Assembly (NCBI GenBank): GCA_020205615.1
Contig: CM035170.1
Span: forward strand, 8,116,311 to 8,180,310
From: Panax quinquefolius
Taxonomy: Eukaryota > Streptophyta > Magnoliopsida > Apiales > Araliaceae
Length of the DNA stretch: 64,000 nt
Direction: 5' to 3'
The notes below the pieces were generated by a model. That model did no database searches, was not told the DNA's origin, and was given only the letters and a program-made list of their open reading frames with translations. The translations under genes were made by a program, and so were the position numbers. Of the stretch, positions 34,348 to 47,805 are shown one piece after another; positions within the stretch are counted from its first letter, which is position 1; each line of letters starts with the position of its first letter.

Positions 34348-37150
34348 TGTGGCGCCCCAAAATAGGTATACATCACCTATTACGAGTTGTCAAATACATG
34401 ATACGCGAAACAACTACAACTTTATTATTACAACAATAAAACTTTGAGTTTGAATACAAATATTATCTTCTGAGACAATATCTATACTCAAATAAATCCT
34501 CATCACATTTATTGATACATTATTTTACAAAAATGGTGAGGACTACTAAACAATCCTTTCTAAAACCTTCATTCCATACCCAGACTAAATACTACGCTAT
34601 ATTCTCGCCTCCACGAGAAAAATGGAACAAAAAGGAAAAGGGTGAGCTCAACTAGCTCGATAAAGAATATTATGACTAAGATAATATACAACAAATTATC
34701 GTTAGTCTTCAACGAGGAAAAATATAATATAATCTGATAGACAACAAATTTTAAATCAATATTCATGGCGAAATAATAATTCATTAGAAGAGTTAAGTAG
34801 AGAATGCAAACTACTATCTTCTATGTATGAATTTAAAAGTTCATCGTCTATCTTTTATCCTGTAACATCAATCAATATACATCTGGAATCAAATATTCAT
34901 CTTTTACACTACTGAGCCAAAGATATTCATCGATTAATCATGTTTCATTTAAACACTGTTCATCTTTGCTCACGGGCCAAAGATATTCTTGAAAATCATT
35001 CATCTTTGCTTACTCTGGGCAAAAGATATTCTTAAGAAATCATTCATCTTTGCTTTCTGAGGCCAAAGATATTCCATAATATCATCATTTAAGGCGAGGA
35101 TGATGAAAATATTTTTTAAAGAAACGAATCCGATTGAAACAAAATGACAAGGATTAAGGATTAAGGATTAAGTACTTGGTTTTATCCACGTCCAAAAATA
35201 CCTCAAAAATAATCATAGTGGTGTAAAATTCAAGAATGATCAAAACATGGATACAATCGAGTTAGTATCCGAATATATGTTTTAGACGAAAAGAAGAAAT
35301 TTTATTTTTAGGTGAATAGTCTGGTATCGTGAATAGTCTTGTATCGTGAATAGTCTTAAATATCGTGAATAGTAACTCAAGACACCAAAAGATAGAAATT
35401 CCACAAAAACATCTTCACGCTTCATGAATAGTACTCGTGAATAGTAACTTCGTGAATAATAACTTCATAAATAGTAACTTCGTGAATAGTAACTCATGAA
35501 TAGTAACCCATGAATAGTAACCCCGAGCATGAAAAAGTTCCAAATTTGATAAAAACTTCAGATTAACATTTCAACATAATGATATTGAAGAAATAATATC
35601 ATTACTGAAAAAATAATATCCACTTACCTCGAAGATCGATCTTACAGCTAGAATCTAGGGTATAGTCTTTGAAGGAACTTGCACCGTCTAGCAATACTCA
35701 AAGTATACTCAAAATACTCACAAGAATACGCTCGATAATATAGAGAGAAAAACTTGATTTACGGTGTGATTTTCAATTCTAACCTAAGCACCACTATTTA
35801 TAGGAAAATGCTTAGAACACCAAAGCGAAAATTTAATAAAATAATAATATTTCTTAAAAATATTCAAGCCCACCTTAGAAATCTGATTTCAGATCATTTA
35901 TAACACATGTGAGCCACTCAATTACAACAAAAATGTTTTCTTACAAAAATATTTTAAACTCCCAAAAATCAATTATTTTGGAGCTTGAACTTCAATAATT
36001 CATAATAAATAGCCCTTTCATCAGAAAATTCGAATCTCATGAGTTTTTATAGGAATTTCAATTCTCTACAACTTTGCAGAAGAAAGTTTTCCAAATTCCA
36101 AATAGAAATTGACCGAAATCCACAAGCAGACGATTTTACAATATAATCAAATTTCGATCGATAAATGGGGTCCACCGACATGTTTAACATGTTTTAAACA
36201 TTTATTGCAACAAAAATACTCTTCCTCCTCGTATACTCATATATCCCACATTACGTTGTAAAAATATCACCATTAATATATTATTAAAATAATATATTTA
36301 AATGAATTATTTTATCGAGAAAAAGATAAAATATTAATTTTCAACAATTGTCATTTTAAAATTTTTCTCCATCTATATCCACATAAAATCAATATTTTCC
36401 TCATCATATAAATCAATAATTAATTATTCACAAATAATATTACGAATCACAATATTGATGACCGTGCGGTTCAGGAAGAGGGGCTTTCGATAAAATTTCT
36501 TCTTCTTCTTGGCCAATTGATTAGGTGACCAAACCTCTCCTTAGAGCGAACTTTCTAGACATTGCCAATAATGTTATCTAATAATATTATTGAGATAATA
36601 TGAATTATTGCTTCGATAATGAAAAATCTTGTGTAATGACAATTATTGAAACAACAACAATATAAAATATCAACGCAACAATTATTAACTCGATAAAATC
36701 TTTGAGCGAAGTAATTCTTTGTAACCATTATTGAGTAGTGCCTTCTTACGTAAGAATCAATAATTGGTGCAATCTGGTGTCTTCTTGTTCAACAACGCGT
36801 ATTAGTGTGTTTTAACCACCGGGTATTCCAACAATGATGATAATTGGTAACAACTACGCCATTTATTTAAAAACAACTTATATTTGTCGTTTTCTTCATC
36901 CAATCACTTTCCAGTTATGGGGCCCACACATGGTCAAGCTTGTGTCGTGCGAATATTCCCAAGCGATGCTGAATATTCCACGACCAAACGAATATTCCCA
37001 AGCGATAATGAATATTTTATAACCACTTGCTTATTTTGAAATATTTGCGTATTTAACCCTTAACTATCCACATTAATCAAATCAACCCTTACTATTTCAA
37101 AATAATAAATAAAGGAAATTCCTTTTTATTTAAAAATTTGAGGTCTTACA
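34348..37150 (-). repeat. 3' LTR of gypsy element 2
   Basis: Left edge TGTGGCGCCCCAAAATAGG (inverted LTR end), right edge GAGGTCTTACA (inverted LTR start). A polypyrimidine stretch ACCTCCCCTCCTTAT (37151-37165) next to it is the inverted polypurine tract. Confidence 0.85.
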
Positions 37151-37165
37151 ACCTCCCCTCCTTAT

Positions 37166-40100
37166 GAAATTTAGTCCTCTCGAAATTGACGTCGTCGATA
37201 CTGGTGTTTGAAAAGGTGAGGATACCTCGCTTTCATTTCCGTTTCCAATTCCCGGTCATTTCCTCTATAGCATGATTCCTCCACAAAACTTTAACTTGTG
37301 GTATGACCTTTCTTGCGTGGGACATGCTCCTTCTATCCAAAATCTTGACAGTACCTCCTCATACGTTAAGTCTTGGCTATCTCGTCCGGTTCTAACTTCT
37401 ATAACGTGGTTCGGGTCTTTCACATATTTACTGAAATGCAGATATGTGAAACACATTATGAACACGAGACATACTCGAGGTAACGCAATTCTATAGGCTA
37501 CATTTCCTACTCGGTCAAGAATTTGAAATGGACCGATAAATCGTGGATTGAGCTTTCCTCTCTTCCCAAATCTTGTAACTCCCTTCCATGGAGCAACTTC
37601 ATGACAATACATGATCCCCTACATTAAATTCCACGTCCTTTCGATGAAGATCCGCATAACTCTTTTGTCGATCTTGTGCCGTTTGTATCGTTGTCGAATC
37701 ATTTGGATCTTTTCGGTAGTCATACGTCTTAACTTCGGGTCCCAACAATGTTGCTTCACCCACCTCATCCCAACATATTGGAGAGCGACACTTTCGTCCA
37801 TATAATGCTTCAATGGAGCCACACCTATACTTGCTTGATAACTTGTTGTTGTGTGGAGAATTCCACCAATGGTAAATACTTATCCCAACCGCCCTTGAAG
37901 TCTAGGATACTGAGTCTTAATAAATCTTGAATAGTTTGAATAGTCCTCTCTCGATTGTCCGTCCGTTTGGGGATGGTATCTTAGAACTAAATCGCAAATC
38001 CGTGCCCATAGCTTTTTGCAAGCTAACCCAAAATCTTGAAGTGAATCTTGGGTCACGATCCGAAACTATGGATACAGGGCATGCCATGCAACCTCACAAT
38101 CTCATTCACGTCTATACTAGCAAGGCGTTCAAGGAATAAGTCTCCGTGTCGGCAAGAAATGAAGCGGAACTTGGTTAATCTATCAACAATTACCCAAATA
38201 GCATTGATGCCTTGAGAAACCATAGGAAGACCCGTGCGAAATCCATAGTAATGTGTTCCCACTTCCATTCCGGAATCTCAAGTGGTTGCAGCGGACCCTT
38301 AGGTACAAGATGCTCCGCCTTTACACGTTAGCAAGTTAAACACATCGAGATAAACTTTGCAATCTCTCTCTTCATATTGTTCCACCAAAATGTATGTCGA
38401 AGATCACGATACATTTTAGTACTTCGAGGATGGATTGCAAATGGTGTATTGTGTGCCTCCATCATAATCTTGTACTTCAAATCGTCAGTCGTTAGGAACA
38501 CAAAGTCTAGAGTGGACTCAAGTATTCCTTCTTCATCAATTCTAAACTTAGGAATAGCTCCTTCTTTTACTTTCTTCTTCATACGCATCATTTCAAATTG
38601 GGTGGCTTGAGCAACCTTAACTTTTTCTATTAAAGTTGGCTCTGTCGTATACTTGACATCATCGCACTCGTTCCGCATGATGATCTTCTACTCGATCGTC
38701 GATTACCACGTTAAACTTTACCGGGATGGTATTGAATAGTGTGGTCGTAGTCTTTCAATAGCTCGAGCCAACGTCATTTGCCGCATGTTGAGTTCTTTTG
38801 AGTGAAGAAATATTTAAGGCTTTTATGGTGCGAATATATCTCCACTTTCTCCCCATATAGATAGTGCCTCCATATTTTTAGCGGAAGCTTATTGCCATGA
38901 ACTCTAGATCATGAGTAGGATAATTCCTCTCATACTCTTTAAGTTGTCGCGAGGCATAGGCTATGACTTTCCCACGTTGCATGAGAACACATCCTAACCC
39001 TTTGCACGAAGCATCGGCATGATAACAAATCCATCCGAACCGGATGGTATTGTTAGAAACAGTCTTAGAAATAAGTCTCCTCTTAAGCTCTTGGAAACTC
39101 TTCTCGCATTCTTCGCTCTAAACAATTTTGTATCCTTAAGAGTTAGATGAGTTAATGGAGTAGCGATTAGAAAACCCTTCCACGAATCTTCGATAATAAC
39201 CAAATTAAGCCCAAAAAGCTACGTATTTGATCCACCGAATTGGTTGCTCCCCCAACTTTGTATTGCTTGAATCTTGGCGGGATCAATAGATACTCCATGT
39301 TTTTGACACCACGTGCCCAAGGAATGCTACTTCCTCAAGCGAACTTCGCATTTCTTCAATTTGGCATATAGTTGGTTTCACGAAGCCTTTGGAGTACCGA
39401 CTTCAAATGGTGCTCATGATCTTCACGGCTTTTGGAATATATGAGCATGTCATCAATAAAGACAACAACGAATTGATCCAAATATTCCTTGAATACTCGG
39501 TTCATCATATCCATGAAAGCCGCGAGGAGCATTAGTTAGTCCGAAAGACATGACTAAGAATTCATAATGCCCATCTCTGGGGATTTAAAGGCGGTCTTTG
39601 GAATATCCTCGATTCTAATCTTGGTGATGATATCCGAGCGAAGATCGATTTTTGAAAAGAATTGTGCCCTTTGCATTTGGTCAAACAAGTCATCAATACG
39701 AGGTAGAGGATACCTATTCTTGATGGTGACATGGTTCAATTCCGATAGTCGATACAAAGTCGCATACTCCGTCTTTCTTCTTTACAAATAAAGCAGGAGC
39801 ACCCCAAGGAGATGTCTTGGGGCGAATGAAACCGATGTCCAACAATTCACGTAGTTGGACCTTTAACTCCTGAAGTTCAATAGGAGTCATTCGATATGGG
39901 GTTTTAGAAATGGGCTTTGTACGGGTTCAAGATCAATAAAGAATTCAACTTCACGTTACGGGGTGGGCAGGGAAGTTCTTGAAATCGTCGGGAAAAGTCG
40001 ATAACAACGGAATATTATTCAAATTTGGCGTGTCTTTATTCAAATCCATAACATGGGCTAAGAAAGCTTGACATCCGTTTTTAATAAGCGAATAGCTTTA

Positions 40101-40520
40101 TGATTAGATATAACGATGATTGATTTTAATGGTTTAGTTGCTTGAATTAAATACAACGCAGGTTGGTTAGGAATATGAAAACTAACACCTTACGAAAACA
40201 ATCAATTTTGGCATGATGAGTAGTTAACCAATCAATCCCTAAAATCACATCAAAAGCAAGTATCTTTAAAGAGATAAGGTCAACGGTAAGGTAATGGTGC
40301 CAACTTGAATCAAACAAGATTTATAAGCGATGGATGTGATGAAAGTTTCTCTAACGGAGTTTCCACGAGATAGGTCAAAGTCTAATTTCTCGGAGTCAAG
40401 TTTAAGCGTTGAGCACATGCGGAGAGATAAATGAATGGGTATACACCCGGGTTGTCAAGTAAGGTATAAACTTCGCAAGAATTTATAAATAGCTTACCCG
40501 TGATCACCTCGTTTGGGTTC
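37166..40520 (-). pseudogene. Pol of element 2, frame-broken
   Basis: On the minus strand the order is: protease region near 40440-40520; RT with [21 protein letters not shown] minus a few residues (39757-39690) and [15 protein letters not shown] (39470-39420); RNase H (39000-38900). Integrase zinc finger TKMYRDLRHTFWWNNMKREI and CLTC lie at 38430-38330. The tail is EVAPWKGVTRFGKRGKLNPR, then FIGPFQILDRVGNVAYRIAL (37600-37490), then RTGRDSQDLTYEEVLSRF (37390-37340). Numerous small indels and stops. It ends beside the inverted polypurine tract. Confidence 0.8.
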
Positions 40521-40599
40521 CTCGCATTATGACCGATCACAACAAAACGCTCTTCCGGAATCGTTGACTTTGACTTTTACGGGGACGATCTTTTGAGTC

Positions 40600-41720
40600 A
40601 CCGTCCCCCGAACTAGGTTTATTTCTGCACCGTCTGATCTCAAGCGATATGTCCTTCCTTTCCACAATTATAGCATACCTTGAATTTGTTGTGGGCGCGT
40701 TTGGTGATATGTCCCTCTTTTCGCATTTGTAGCATATAATGGGTGGTCGTTTCTCCTCCCTTAGAACCCGATTCTTTAAAACTTTGTCATCTTCACATAG
40801 TCGTTGTTAAATCTCCTCTTTTTAAAATCTCCTCCCGACTCGCTTCTTCTATTTTCATGGCCATGATTACCACCAGAGTGGTAACCATTTTGTCCGTCTG
40901 TTTCTTTCTCTCATTGGTTATCATTATTACATTGATCGCTATCTACGATACGATCCTGGTTGTGGTCCCTCGGTTGGCCGTACTCGTTATCTCGCTCTAA
41001 TAATTGAGCCTGTTTTTGACATCTCTGAATAAAGAGAAAATTTATGAGAAATGAGATCTTGGCGTATCTTGGGGTTTCAAACCTCTAAGAAACATCCGCG
41101 TCGTATGTTCCTCATTCTCCACCAAATGAGGTGCAAACACGGATAACTCTGCAAACTTTGCCTCGTCTTGAGACAAATCGTATTGTTTTGTTCCAATCGA
41201 TGAACTCCACTTCCTTCATATAGCCGAACACTTTCGGAAAGTATTTGTCATTAAATAGCTTTCTAAAACGTCTCCCAAGACATGCTTTGAGTGCGGTGGA
41301 TGGAGTGCAGCTTCACAGACTCCCACCGATGATCTGCGCCTCGCCACGAAACATACATAAAGGTGGCGAATGGAACCTTCTGTTCCTCCGTGCATCCCAG
41401 ACATCGAATATCTTGGTAATTTGTTTTGACCCATGTTTCCGCCGCGTGATCGGATCGGCTTTCCTTAAATTACGGTGGTCCCAACTCTTTGAACTTGCTT
41501 GGTGTGTGACAACCCGTGAATTGCTATCATTTCCTCCTGTATTTTGAACACGAGTCTCCTCGTCGTCGATTTTGCATGAGCTGCAAAAAACTTCTAAACA
41601 TCCCTCGTTCATCATCTTTCGATGAATGGTGTTGTTCACGGGAGGAACATTGCCCGACTGTTGCACGTTCTCCTCGTTGGTGAGTACTGAGGCATCTCCA
41701 CGGTCTCATTTCCATTGTTA
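40600..41720 (-). pseudogene. Gag of element 2, frame-broken
   Basis: The minus strand reads EMRPWRCLSTHQRGERATV (41715 down), then DERGMFRSFLQLMQN, then NTGGNDSNSRVVTHQ, matching the gag pieces of element 1. Two CCHC-type knuckles follow (40740-40690 and 40675-40630) in different frames. Confidence 0.75.
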
Positions 41721-41907
41721 ATATTCTCGATTAAACATTCTCAAATCTTGTCGTAAAAAAAGGGTTAATTAAGGAAATCAATATATCACATAATATCCCT
41801 ATATCTTGACCAACTAACAAATAAGCTTAGGTAGGACACACTAGCGAAGGATTTACTCGTCTCTCCCTCTAGTTCTATTCCCGATCTCATGGAGATCATA
41901 TCCTAAG

Positions 41908-41919
41908 CTACGATACCAA
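41908..41919 (-). other. Primer-binding site of element 2 (altered)
   Basis: The minus strand reads TTGGTATCGTAGCTTAGG. At the CAGAG of the tRNA-Met complement it has CGTAG. Confidence 0.7.
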
Positions 41920-41920
41920 G

Positions 41921-44741
41921 CATGGCGCCCCCCCAAATAGGTATACATCACTGATTACGAGGTTGTCAATACATGAATGCGAAACAACTACAACTTTATT
42001 ATTACAACGATAAAAGCGTGAGTTTGAATACAAATATTATCTTCTAGACAATATCTATACTCAAATAAATCCTCATCACATTTATTGATACATTATTTTA
42101 CAAAATGGTGAGGACTACTAAACAATCCTTTCTAAAACCTTCATTCCATACCAGGCTAGTACTCATCATTATATTCTAGCCTCACGAGAAAAATGGAACA
42201 AAAAGGAAAAGGGTGAGCTCAACTAGCTCGATAAAGAATATTATGACTAAGATAATATCTGACAAATTATCGTTAGTCTTGACGAGGAAAAATATAATAG
42301 AATCTGATAGACAACAAATTTTAAATCAATATTACATGAAAATAATAATTCATTAGAAGAGTTAAGTTGAGAATGCAAACTACTATCTTCTACATGTATG
42401 AATTTAAAAGTTCATCGTCTATCTTTTATCCTGTAACATCAATCGATATACATCTGGAATCAAATATTCATCTTTTTGCTACTGAGGCCGAAGATATTCA
42501 TCGATTAATCATTATTCGTTTAAACACTGTTCATCTTTTGCACTCTGGGCGAAAGATATTCTTGAAAATCATTCATCTTTGCACTTTCTGAGCGAAAAGA
42601 TATTCTTAAGAAATCATTCATCTTTTGCACTACTGGGCGAAAGATATTCCATAATATCATCATTTAAGGCGAGGATGATGAAAAATATTTTTTAAAAAAG
42701 CGAATCCGGTGAAACAAAATGACAAGGATTAAGGATTAAGGATTAGTACTTGGTTTTATCCACGTCCAAAAATACCTCAAAAATAATCATAATGGTGTAA
42801 AATTCAAGAATGATCAAAACATGGATCTGATCGAGTTAGTATCCGAATATATATTTTAGACGAAAAGAAGAAATTTTATTTTTAGGTTGAATAATGCCGT
42901 ATCGTGAATAGTCTTGAGTATCGTGAATAGTCTTAGAATATCGTGAATAGTAACTCAGACACCAAAAGATAGAAATTCCACAAAAACATCTTCACGCTTC
43001 ATGAATAGTACTTTCGTGAATAGTAACTTTCGTGAATAGTAACTTCATGAATAGTAACTTCGTGAATAGTAACTCATGAATAGTAACCCATGAATAGTAA
43101 CCCCAGAGCATGAAAAAGTTTCAAATTTGATAAAAACTTGATTAACATTTCGGCATAATGATATTGAAGAAATAATATCATTCTGAAAAAATAATATCCA
43201 CTTACCTCGAAGATCGATACTTACAGCTAGAATCTAGAAGGGTATAGTCTTTGAAGGGAACTTGCAATCTATCTAGCAATACTCAAAGTATACTCAAAAT
43301 ACTCACAAGAATACGCTCGATAATATAGAGAGAAAACTTGATTTACGGTGTGATTTTCAATTCTAACCTAAGCACCTATTTATAGGAAAATCTTTAGAAC
43401 ACAAAGCAAGCGAAAATTTAATAAAATAATAATATTTCTTAAAATATTCAAGCCCACCTTAGAAATCTGATTTCAGATCATTTATAACATATGTGAGCCA
43501 CTCAATTACAACAAAAAAACGTTTTCTTACAAAAAAATATTTTAAACTCCCAAAATCAATTATTTGAACTTGAACTTCAATAATTCATGATAAATAGCCC
43601 TTTCATCAGAAAATTCAAATCTCGCGTGTTTTTATAGGAATTTCAATTCTCTACAACTTTGCAGAAGAAAGTTTTCCAAATTCCAAATAGAAATTGGCCG
43701 AAATCCACAAGCAGGCGATTTTTGGTATAATCAAATTTCGGTCGATAAATGGGGTCCATGAGCATGTTTAACATGTTTTAAACATTTATTGCAACAAAAA
43801 TACTCTTCCTCCTCATATATACTCATATATATCCCACATTAGATTGTAAAAATATCACCGTTAATATATTATTAAAATAATATATTTAAATGAATTATTT
43901 TATCGAGAAAAAGATAAAATATTAATTTTCAACAATTGTCATTTTAAAATTTTCTCCATCTATATCCACATAAAATCAATATTTTCCTCATCATATAAAT
44001 CAATAATTAATTATTCACAAATAATATTACGAAATCCTGATATTGACAACCCAGCGGTTCGGAGAAGAGGGGGCTTTCGATAAAAATTTCTTCTTCTTGG
44101 CCTTGATTAGGTGACCAAACCTCTCCTTAGAAGCGAGAACTTTCTAGACATTGCCAATAATGTTATCTAATAATATTATTCAGATAATATGAATTATTGC
44201 TTGATAATGAAAAATCTTGTGTAATGACAATTATTGAAACAACAATATATAAAATATCAACGCGACAATTATTAACTCGATAAAATCTTTGAGCGATTAA
44301 TTCACATAACCATTATTGAGTAGTGCCTTCTTCGTAAGAATCAATAATTGGTGCAATATCTGGTGTCTTCTTGTTCAACAACGCCGTATAGTGTGTTTTT
44401 AACCCACCGGGTATTCCAACAAGATAAGCTGTAACAACTTCTGCCAAGTTATTTAAAAACAACTTATATTTGTCGTTTTCTTCATCCAATCGCTTTTCCG
44501 TTATGGGGCCCACACATGGTATTTGGCAGTGCGTCATCACGAATATTCCCAACAAAGCATCTGAATATTCCACGACCAAACGAATATTCCCAAGCGATAA
44601 TGAATATTTTATAACCACTTGCTTATTTTGAAATATTTGCGTATTTAACCCTTAACTATCCATATTAATCAAATCAACCCTTACTATTTCAAAATAATAA
44701 ATAAAGGAAATTCCTTTTATTTAAAAATTTGAGGTCTTACA
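41921..44741 (-). repeat. 5' LTR of gypsy element 2
   Basis: Pairs with 34348-37150. It shares the same blocks in inverse order, including the inverted TATA region near 43380 and the GAATAGTAACTTC array (42890-43105). Confidence 0.85.
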
Positions 44742-45065
44742 CTTGCGTTACCTCAAAGTATGTCTCGTGTTCATAATGTATTTCACATATCTCATACTTC
44801 AGAAATATGTGAAAGACCAACCACGTTTATAGAATTAGAACCGGACGAAATAGCCAAGACTTAACGTATGAGGAGGTACCGTCAAGTTCTTGGATAGGAA
44901 GGAGCATGTCCTACGCTTAAAGGTCATACCACAAGTTAAAGTTTTGTGGAGGAATCATCTTATAGAGGAAATGACCCAGGAATTGGAAACGGAAATGAAA
45001 GCGAGGTATCCTCACCTTTTGAAACACCAGTATCGTCGTCAATTTCGAGGACGAAATTTCATAAG
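44742..45065 (+). pseudogene. Integrase/chromodomain tail of element 1, resumed after element 2
   Basis: The reading resumes at the exact codon where 34347 stops (VAYR-xA-LP), then HNVFHISHT-like, then LDRKEHVLRLKVIPQVKVLW and RNHLIEEMTQELETEMKARY followed by PHLLKHQ. This is the short chromodomain-like tail of Tekay/Del integrases, and it continues into the purine tract ATAAGGAGGGAGGT (45061-45074). Confidence 0.8.
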
Positions 45066-45074
45066 GAGGGAGGT

Positions 45075-47805
45075 TGTAAGACCCCAACTTATTATTAATG
45101 AAATTTAATTTTCTATTTATTATTTTGAAGGTTGATGTGATTAATGTGGATAGTTAGGGGGTAAAATACGCAAATACTTCAAAATAAGCAAGTGGTTATA
45201 AAATATTCATTGTTGTTTGGGAATATTCGTTTGGTCGTGGAATATTCAGATCGTTTAGAATATTCGTATTTACTGACGCAGCGCGACCATGTGTGGGCCC
45301 CATAATGTAAAGCGATTGGATGAAGAAAACGACAAATATAAGTGGTTTAAAAATAATCGGCGTAGTTATTACAATTATCTCGTTAAAATACCCTGTGGTT
45401 AAAAACACACAAGAAGAGCACACCAGTATTGCACCAATTATTAATTCTTACGTAAGAAGGCACTACTCAATAATGGTTACGAATTAATGCTCAAAGATTT
45501 TATCGAGTTAATAATTGTCGCGCGTGATATTTTATATTGTTGTTGTTTCAATAATTGTCATTACACGTGATTTTTCATTATCGAAGCAATAATTCATATT
45601 ATCCAATAATATTATTAGATAACATTATTGGCAATGTCTAGAAAGTTCTGCTCTAAGGAGAGGTTTGGTCACCTAATTGCGCCAAGAAGAAGAAATTCTT
45701 ATTGAAAGCCCACTCTTTCCCTGGAACCGCCTCGTTGTCAATATTGTGATTCTCATAATATTATTTGTGAATAATTAATTATTGATTCATATGATGAGGA
45801 AAATATTGATTTTATGTGGATATAGATGGAGAAAAATTTTAATGTGACAATTGTTGAAAATTGAAATTTTATCTTTTCCGATAAAATAATTCATTTAAAT
45901 ATATTATTATATTTTAATAATATAATAATGGTGATATTTTTACAACGAATGTGGGATATATGAGTATAAGAGGAGGAAGAGTATTTTTATTGCAATAAAT
46001 GTTTAAAACATGTTAAACATGTCTGGTGGACCCCATTTATCGAATTGAAATTTGATTATAAATTTTAAAATCGCCTGCTTATGGATTTCGTCAATTTTAT
46101 TTGGAATTTGGAAAACTTTCTTCTGTAAAGTTGTAGAGAATTGAATTTCCTATAAAACTCGCGAGATTTGAATTTTTGATAGAAGGGCTATTTATTATGA
46201 ATTATTGAAGTTCAAGCTCAAATATATTGATTTTTGGAAGTTTAAAATATTTTAAATAATAAAAACGTTTTTGTTTGTTTTGTGGGCTACAACATGTGCA
46301 TAATGAGCTGAGATCAGATCTAGGAAGGTGGGCGAGAAATCTTAATATATATATTAATATTATATTAAATTTTCTCGCTTTGGTGTTCTAAAGATTTTCC
46401 TATAAATAGGTGCTTAGTTAGAATTGAAAATCACACCGTAAACTCAAGTTTTCTCTCTATATATCGAGTTTATTCTTGTGAGTATTTTGAGTATACTTTG
46501 AGTATTGTTAGATTTGCAAAGTTCCTTCAAAGACTATACCCGTGATTCCAAATTTAGAAGTACTAATCTTTCGAGGTAAGGGATGTTATTTTTTTCTCAA
46601 ATGATATTATTTCTTCAATATCATTATGCTGAAATATTGGTTGGAACTTTTTATCAAATTTGGAACTTTTTCATGTCTGGGTTACTATTCATGAGTTACT
46701 ATTCACGAAGTTACTATTCATGAGTTACTATTCACGATTACTATTCACGAAGTACTATTCATGAAGCGTGAAGATGTTTTTGTGAAATTTCTATCTTTTG
46801 GTGTCTGAGTTACTATTCACGATATGGCACTATTCATTCACGATACTTGAGACTATTCACGAATCACTTAAGACTATTCAATTTAAAATGAAATTTCTTC
46901 TTTTGTCCAAAATATCTATTATGGATACTAGCTTTGATTGTATCCATGTTTTGATCATTCTTGAATTTTACACCACCGTAATTATTTTGAGGTATTTTTG
47001 GACGTGGATAAAACAAAGTACGAAATCCTTAATACTTAATCCTTGTCATTTTGTTTCACCGGATTCGCTTTTTAAAAATATTTTTCATCATCCTCGCCTT
47101 AAATGATGATATTATTGAATATCTTTGGCCCAGAGTGCAAAGATGAATGATTTCAAGAATATCTTTGGTCAGTAGTAAAAAAGATGAACAGTGTTTAGAT
47201 GAACATGACCAATCGATGAATATCTTTGGCTCAGTAGTGCAAAGATGAATATTTGATTCCGTTGTATATTGATTGATGTTACAGGGGATAAAAGATAGAT
47301 TTATGAACTTTTAAATTCATACATAGAAGATAGTAGTTTGCATTCTCTACTTAACTCTTCTAATGAATTATTATTTCAATGCGAATATTGATTTAAAATT
47401 TGTTGTCTATTGTATTCTATTAGATTTTTCCCTCGTTGAAGACTAACGGTAATTTGTTGTATATTATCTTAGCCATAATATTCTTTACTCGGGCTAGTTG
47501 AGCTCACCCTTTTCCTTTTTGTTCCATTTTCTTCTCGTGAGGCGAGAATATAAATGAGTATGCAGCCTGTGGGTATGGAATGAAGGTTTTATAAAGAATT
47601 GTTTAGTAGTCCTCACCATTTTTGTAAAATAATGTATCAATAAATGTGATGAGGATTTATTTGAGTATAGATATTGTCTAGAAGATAATATTTGTATTCA
47701 AACTCACGCTTTTACTACGGTTGTAATAATAAAGTTGTAGTTGTTTCGTATACGTGTATTGACAACTCGTAATGTGTGATGTATACCTATTTTGGGGGCG
47801 CTACA
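45075..47805 (+). repeat. 3' LTR of gypsy element 1
   Basis: 2731 bp, starting TGTAAGACCCC directly after the purine tract and ending GGGGGCGCTACA before the ACTAA target duplication. Confidence 0.85.

Larger units (their letters stand above)
34348..44741 (-). mobile_element. Gypsy element 2 (same family), inserted in element 1 in inverse orientation
   Basis: Its LTRs are 34348-37150 and 41921-44741 (about 2.8 kb each). It interrupts the integrase C-terminal coding region of element 1: that sequence runs to CTTGT at 34342-34346 and resumes with CTTGCGTTACC at 44742, so the target duplication is about CTTGN. The minus strand carries the primer site, gag, protease, RT, RNase H, integrase and chromodomain-like tail. 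Both elements are closely alike in sequence, so the insertion is fairly recent. No intact long reading frame remains. Confidence 0.85.
27214..47805 (+). mobile_element. Gypsy element 1 (Tekay/Del-type chromovirus), with nested element 2
   Basis: The element has LTRs 27214-29935 and 45075-47805 (about 2.7 kb each) and starts TGTAAGACCCC. It is flanked by the direct 5-bp repeat ACTAA (27209-27213 and 47806-47810). Gene order is primer site, gag with two CCHC knuckles, protease, reverse transcriptase, RNase H, integrase and a chromodomain-like C-terminus, as in chromoviruses. Long LTRs plus a C-terminal segment of the form VLWRNHLIEEMTQELETEMK suggest the Tekay/Del clade. The integrase region is interrupted at 34348-44741 by element 2. 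All coding parts carry small frame breaks. Confidence 0.85.

Noticed and set aside
27214..47805. Possible single intact autonomous retrotransposon
   Set aside because: Gag and pol are recognisable but broken by many small indels and by element 2. As written neither copy could encode its proteins, though some breaks may be sequence errors.
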